From Bathymodiolus brooksi (taxonomy: Eukaryota > Mollusca > Bivalvia > Mytilida > Modiolidae), in the NCBI GenBank assembly GCA_963680875.1, contig OY804582.1, forward strand, positions 48,936,646-49,000,645: 64,000 nucleotides of DNA. Reading direction: 5' to 3'. Of the stretch, positions 58,972 to 64,000 are shown in pieces. Position 1 is the first letter of the stretch. Every line of letters begins with the position of its first letter. The translations under genes were made by a program, and so were the position numbers. Under the pieces are notes generated by a model. That model worked only from the letters and a program-made list of their open reading frames with translations, was not told the origin of the DNA and made no database searches.

Positions 58972-61900
58972 CTGTCAGTCTAAGTTTATCACATCATGTC
59001 ACTTTACCGGTGACCTCACTAATGCAGACAGTTGTCAGTCTAAGTTTATAACATTGTGTCACTTAACCGGTGACCTCACTAATTCAGACAGCTGTCAGTT
59101 TAAGTTTATCACATCGTGTCACTTAACCGGTGACCTCACTAATGCAGACAGTTGTCAGTCTAAGTTTATAACATTGTGTCAGTTTACCAGTCTCCTCACT
59201 AATGCAGACAGCTGTCAGTCTAAGTTTATCACATCGTGTCAGTTTACCAGTCACCTCACTAATGTAGACAGCTGTCAGTCTAAGGTTATCACATTGTGTC
59301 AGTTTACCGGTCACCTTACTAATGCAGACAGCTGTCAGTCTAAGTTTATCACATCATGTCAGTTTACTGGTCACCTCACTAATGCAGACAGCTGTCAGTC
59401 TACGTTTATCACATCGTGTCAGTTTACCAGTCACCTTACTAATTCAGACAGCTGTCAGTCTAAGTTTATCACATTGTGTCAGTTTACCAGTCACCTAACT
59501 AATGCAGACAGCTGTCAGTCTAAGTTTATCACATTCGTGTCAGTTTACCGGTCACCTCACTAATTCAGACAGCTGTCAGTCTAAGTTTATCATATCGTGT
59601 CACTTTACCAGTCACCTCACTAATTCAGACAGCTGTCAGTCTAAGTTTATCACATCGTGTCACTTAACCGGTGACCTCACTAATGCAGACAGCTGTCAGT
59701 CTAAGTTTATCACATTGTGTCACTTTACCAGTCACCTCACTAATGCAGACAGCTGTCAGTCTAACTTTATCACATCGTGTCACTTTACCAGTCACCTCAC
59801 TAATTCAGACAGCTGTCAGTCTAAGTTTATCACATCGTGTCACTTAACCGGTGACCTCACTAATGCAGACAGCTGTCAGTCTAAGTTTATCACATTATGT
59901 CAGTTTACCGGTCACCTTACTAATGCAGACAGCTGTCAGTCTATGTTTATCACATTGTGTCACTTTACCGGTGATCTTACTAATGCAGACAGCTGTCAGT
60001 CTATGTTTATCACATTGTTTCACTTTACCGGTGACCTCACTAATGCACACAGCTGTCAGTCTAAGTTTATCACATCATGTCACTTTACCGATGACCTCAC
60101 TAATGCAGACAGTTGTTAGTCTAAGTTTATAACATTGTGTCAGTTTACCGGTCTCCTCACTAATGCAGACAACTGTCAGTCTAAGTTTATCACATCGTGT
60201 CAGTTTACCAGACACCTCACTAATGTAATGCAGACAGTTGTTAGTCTAAGTTTATCACATCATGTCAGTTTACTGGTCACCTCACTAATGCAGATAGCTG
60301 TCAGTCTAAGTTTATTACATTGTGTCAGTTTACCAGTCACCTCACTAATGCAGACAGCTGTCAGTCTATGTTTATCACATCGTGTCAGTTTACCAGTCAC
60401 CTCACTAATGCAGACAGCTGTCAGTCTAAGTTTATCACATTGTGTCAGTTTACCAGTCACCTCACTAATGCAGACAGCTGTCAGTCTTAAGTTTATCACA
60501 TCGTGTCACTTTACCGGTGACCTTACTAATGCAGCCAGCTGTCATTCTTAAGTTTATCACATCGTGTCACTTTACCGGTGACCTCACTAATGCAGACAGC
60601 TGTCAGTCTAAGTTTATCACATTGTGTCACTTTACTGGTCACCTCACTAATGCAGACAGCTGTCAGTCTAAGTTTATCACATCGTGTCAATTTACTGGTG
60701 ACCACACTAATGCAGACAGCTGTCAATCTAAGTTTATCACATCGTGTCAGTTTACCGGTCACCTTACTAATGCAGACAGCTGTCAGTCTTAAGTTTATCA
60801 CATCGTATGAGTTTACCAGTCACCTCACTAATGCAGACAGATGTCAGTCTAAGTTTATCACATCATGTCAGTTTAACGGTGACCTTACTAATGCAGCCAG
60901 CTGTCAGTCTTAAGTTTATCACATCGTGTCACTTTACCGGTGACCTCACTAATGCAGACAGCTGTCAGTCTAAGTTTATCACATTGTGTCACTTTACCAG
61001 TCACCTCACTAATGCAGACAGCTGTCAGTCTAAGTTTATCACATCGTGTCAGTTTACCGGTGACCTCACTAATGCAGACAGCTGTCAGTCTAAGTTTATC
61101 ACATCGTGTCAATTTACCGGTGATCTTACTAATGCAGACAGCTGTCAGTCTATGTTTATCACATTGTTTCACTTTACCGGTGACCTCACTAATGCACACA
61201 GCTGTCAGTCTAAGTTTATCACATCATGTCACTTTACCGATGACCTCACTAATGCAGACAGTTGTTAGTCTAAGTTTATAACATTGTGTCAGTTTACCGG
61301 TCTCCTCACTAATGCAGACAACTGTCAGTCTAAGTTTATCACATCGTGTCAGTTTACCAGACACCTCACTAATGTAATGCAGACAGTTGTTAGTCTAAGT
61401 TTATCACATCATGTCAGTTTACTGGTCACCTCACTAATGCAGATAGCTGTCAGTCTAAGTTTATTACATTGTGTCAGTTTACCAGTCACCTCACTAATGC
61501 AGACAGCTGTCAGTCTATGTTTATCACATCGTGTCAGTTTACCAGTCACCTCACTAATGCAGACAGCTGTCAGTCTAAGTTTATCACATTGTGTCAGTTT
61601 ACCAGTCACCTCACTAATGCAGACAGCTGTCAGTCTTAAGTTTATCACATCGTGTCACTTTACCGGTGACCTTACTAATGCAGCCAGCTGTCATTCTTAA
61701 GTTTATCACATCGTGTCACTTTACCGGTGACCTCACTAATGCAGACAGCTGTCAGTCTAAGTTTATCACATTGTGTCACTTTACCGGTCACCTCACTAAT
61801 GCAGACAGCTGTCAGTCTAAGTTTATCACATCGTGTCAATTTACTGGTGACCACACTAATGCAGACAGCTGTCAATCTAAGTTTATCACATCGTGTCAGT

Positions 61901-64000
61901 TTACCGGTCACCTTACTAATGCAGACAGCTGTCAGTCTTAAGTTTATCACATCGTATGAGTTTACCAGTCACCTCACTAATGCAGACAGATGTCAGTCTA
62001 AGTTTATCACATCGTGTCAATTTACCAGTCACCTCACTAATACAGACAGCTGTCAGTCTAAGTTTATCACATCTTGTTACTTTACCGGTGACCTCACTAA
62101 TGCAGACAGCTGTCAGTCTAAGTTTATCACATCGTATCAGTTTACCAGTCACCTCACTAATGCAGACAGCTGTCAGTCTAAGTTTATCACATTGTGTCAG
62201 TTTACCAGTCACCTCACTAATGCAGACAGCTGTCAGTCTTAAGTTTATCACATCATGTCAGTCTACCGGTGACCTTACTAATGCAGCCAGCTGTCAGTCT
62301 TAAGTTTATCACATCGTGTCACTTTACCGGTGACCTCACTAATGCAGACAGCTGTCAGTCTAAGTTTATCACATTGTGTCACTTTACCGGTGACCTTACT
62401 AATGCAGCCAGCTGTCATTCTTAAGTTTATCACATCGTGTCACTTTACCGGTGACCTCACTAATGCAGACAGCTGTCAGTCTAAGTTTATCACATTGTGT
62501 CACTTTACCGGTCACCTCACTAATGCAGACAGCTGTCAGTCTAAGTTTATCACATCGTGTCAATTTACTGGTGACCACACTAATGCAGACAGCTGTCAAT
62601 CTAAGTTTATCACATCGTGTCAGTTTACCGGTCACCTTACTAATGCAGACAGCTGTCAGTCTTAAGTTTATCACATCGTATGAGTTTACCAGTCACCTCA
62701 CTAATGCAGACAGATGTCAGTCTAAGTTTATCACATCATGTCAGTTTACCGGTGACCTTACTAATGCAGCCAGCTGTCAGTCTTAAGTTTATCACATCGT
62801 GTCACTTTACCGGTGACCTCACTAATGCAGACAGCTGTCAGTCTAAGTTTATCACATTGTGTCACTTTACCAGTCACCTCACCAATGCAGACAGCTGTCA
62901 GTCTAAGTTTATCACATCGTGTCAGTTTACCGGTGACCTCACTAATGCAGACAGCTGTCAGTCTAAGTTTATCACATCGTGTCAATTTACCGGTGATCTT
63001 ACTAATGCAGACAGCTGTCAGTCTATGTTTATCACATTGTTTCACTTTACCGGTGACCTCACTAATGCACACAGCTGTCAGTCTAAGTTTATCACATCAT
63101 GTCACTTTACCGATGACCTCACTAATGCAGACAGTTGTTAGTCTAAGTTTATAACATTGTGTCAGTTTACCGGTCTCCTCACTAATGCAGACAACTGTCA
63201 GTCTAAGTTTATCACATCGTGTCAGTTTACCAGACACCTCACTAATGTAATGCAGACAGTTGTTAGTCTAAGTTTATCACATCATGTCAGTTTACTGGTC
63301 ACCTCACTAATGCAGATAGCTGTCAGTCTAAGTTTATTACATTGTGTCAGTTTACCAGTCACCTCACTAATGCAGACAGCTGTCAGTCTATGTTTATCAC
63401 ATCGTGTCAGTTTACCAGTCACCTCACTAATGCAGACAGCTGTCAGTCTAAGTTTATCACATTGTGTCAGTTTACCAGTCACCTCACTAATGCAGACAGC
63501 TGTCAGTCTTAAGTTTATCACATCGTGTCACTTTACCGGTGACCTTACTAATGCAGCCAGCTGTCATTCTTAAGTTTATCACATCGTGTCACTTTACCGG
63601 TGACCTCACTAATGCAGACAGCTGTCAGTCTAAGTTTATCACATTGTGTCACTTTACCGGTCACCTCACTAATGCAGACAGCTGTCAGTCTAAGTTTATC
63701 ACATCGTGTCAATTTACTGGTGACCACACTAATGCAGACAGCTGTCAATCTAAGTTTATCACATCGTGTCAGTTTACCGGTCACCTTACTAATGCAGACA
63801 GCTGTCAGTCTTAAGTTTATCACATCGTATGAGTTTACCAGTCACCTCACTAATCCAGACAGATGTCAGTCTAAGTTTATCACATCGTGTCAATTTACCA
63901 GTCACCTCACTAATACAGACAGCTGTCAGTCTAAGTTTATCACATCTTGTTACTTTACCGGTGACCTCACTAATGCAGACAGCTGTCAGTCTAAGTTTAT
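58972..64000. repeat. 60-bp tandem array in intron 12, at least 83 copies, cut by window end
   Basis: The unit is CTGTCAGTCTAAGTTTATCA, CATCGTGTCAGTTTACCGGT, CACCTCACTAATGCAGACAG. Occasional units have one extra T (GTCTTAAG), and one recurrent unit has six extra bases (AATGTAATGCAG at 60227, 61376 and 63249). Those marks repeat at 1149 and 1873 bp, showing higher-order duplication. Many overlapping open frames exist on both strands because the unit is 60 bp. None looks like a protein. Confidence 0.96.

Noticed and set aside
59054..63823. Many 80-200-codon frames on both strands
   Set aside because: Products of the 60-bp intron 12 array, with the same peptides repeated in all frames.

Overview
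The window is eukaryotic nuclear DNA: AT-rich, intron-dense and crowded with mobile elements. It most likely comes from a bivalve mollusc, possibly a mytilid. That assignment is inferred from the style of the tRNA-derived SINEs, the LINE C-terminal fragments and the dispersed repeats. It was not tested by a search.

The one host gene I can support is the 5' half of a TBCK orthologue (TBC-domain pseudokinase, a FERRY-complex subunit in human) on the + strand. Twelve exons at 21572-58508 join with canonical GT/AG junctions and consistent phases into 390 codons. These cover the pseudokinase domain and the linker. The TBC and rhodanese domains must lie beyond position 64000.

Layout. 1-21571 is upstream intergenic DNA. 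It holds a 69-bp satellite (2570-7735) split by a 3.9-kb L1/Tx1-like LINE with a perfect 14-bp target duplication, two other LINE 3' remnants, several palindromic MITEs, and a 4.6-kb long-inverted-repeat element (15391-20024) with two further elements nested in it. A 255-bp palindrome ends about 120 bp before the TBCK start codon. 21572-64000 is TBCK, whose introns hold hAT-type elements, SINEs and six large tandem arrays.

The most striking feature is that several arrays include the gene's own exon and splice sites. At 34205-50428, exon 8 (62 nt) with its acceptor AG and its donor has been amplified into about 180 copies of 88-89 bp, with higher-order structure. At 54665-56645, the 3' part of exon 11 plus its donor is repeated 33 times at 60 bp. 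The arrays in intron 4 (52 bp, about 56 copies) and intron 11 (40 bp, about 34 copies) carry a strong-looking polypyrimidine-AG in every unit. A 33-bp array sits inside a MITE in intron 8, and a 60-bp array in intron 12 runs off the right edge. About 28 kb of the 42 kb of gene sequence is tandem repeat. How the spliceosome obtains one exon 8 and one exon 11 junction from these arrays is the main open question here.
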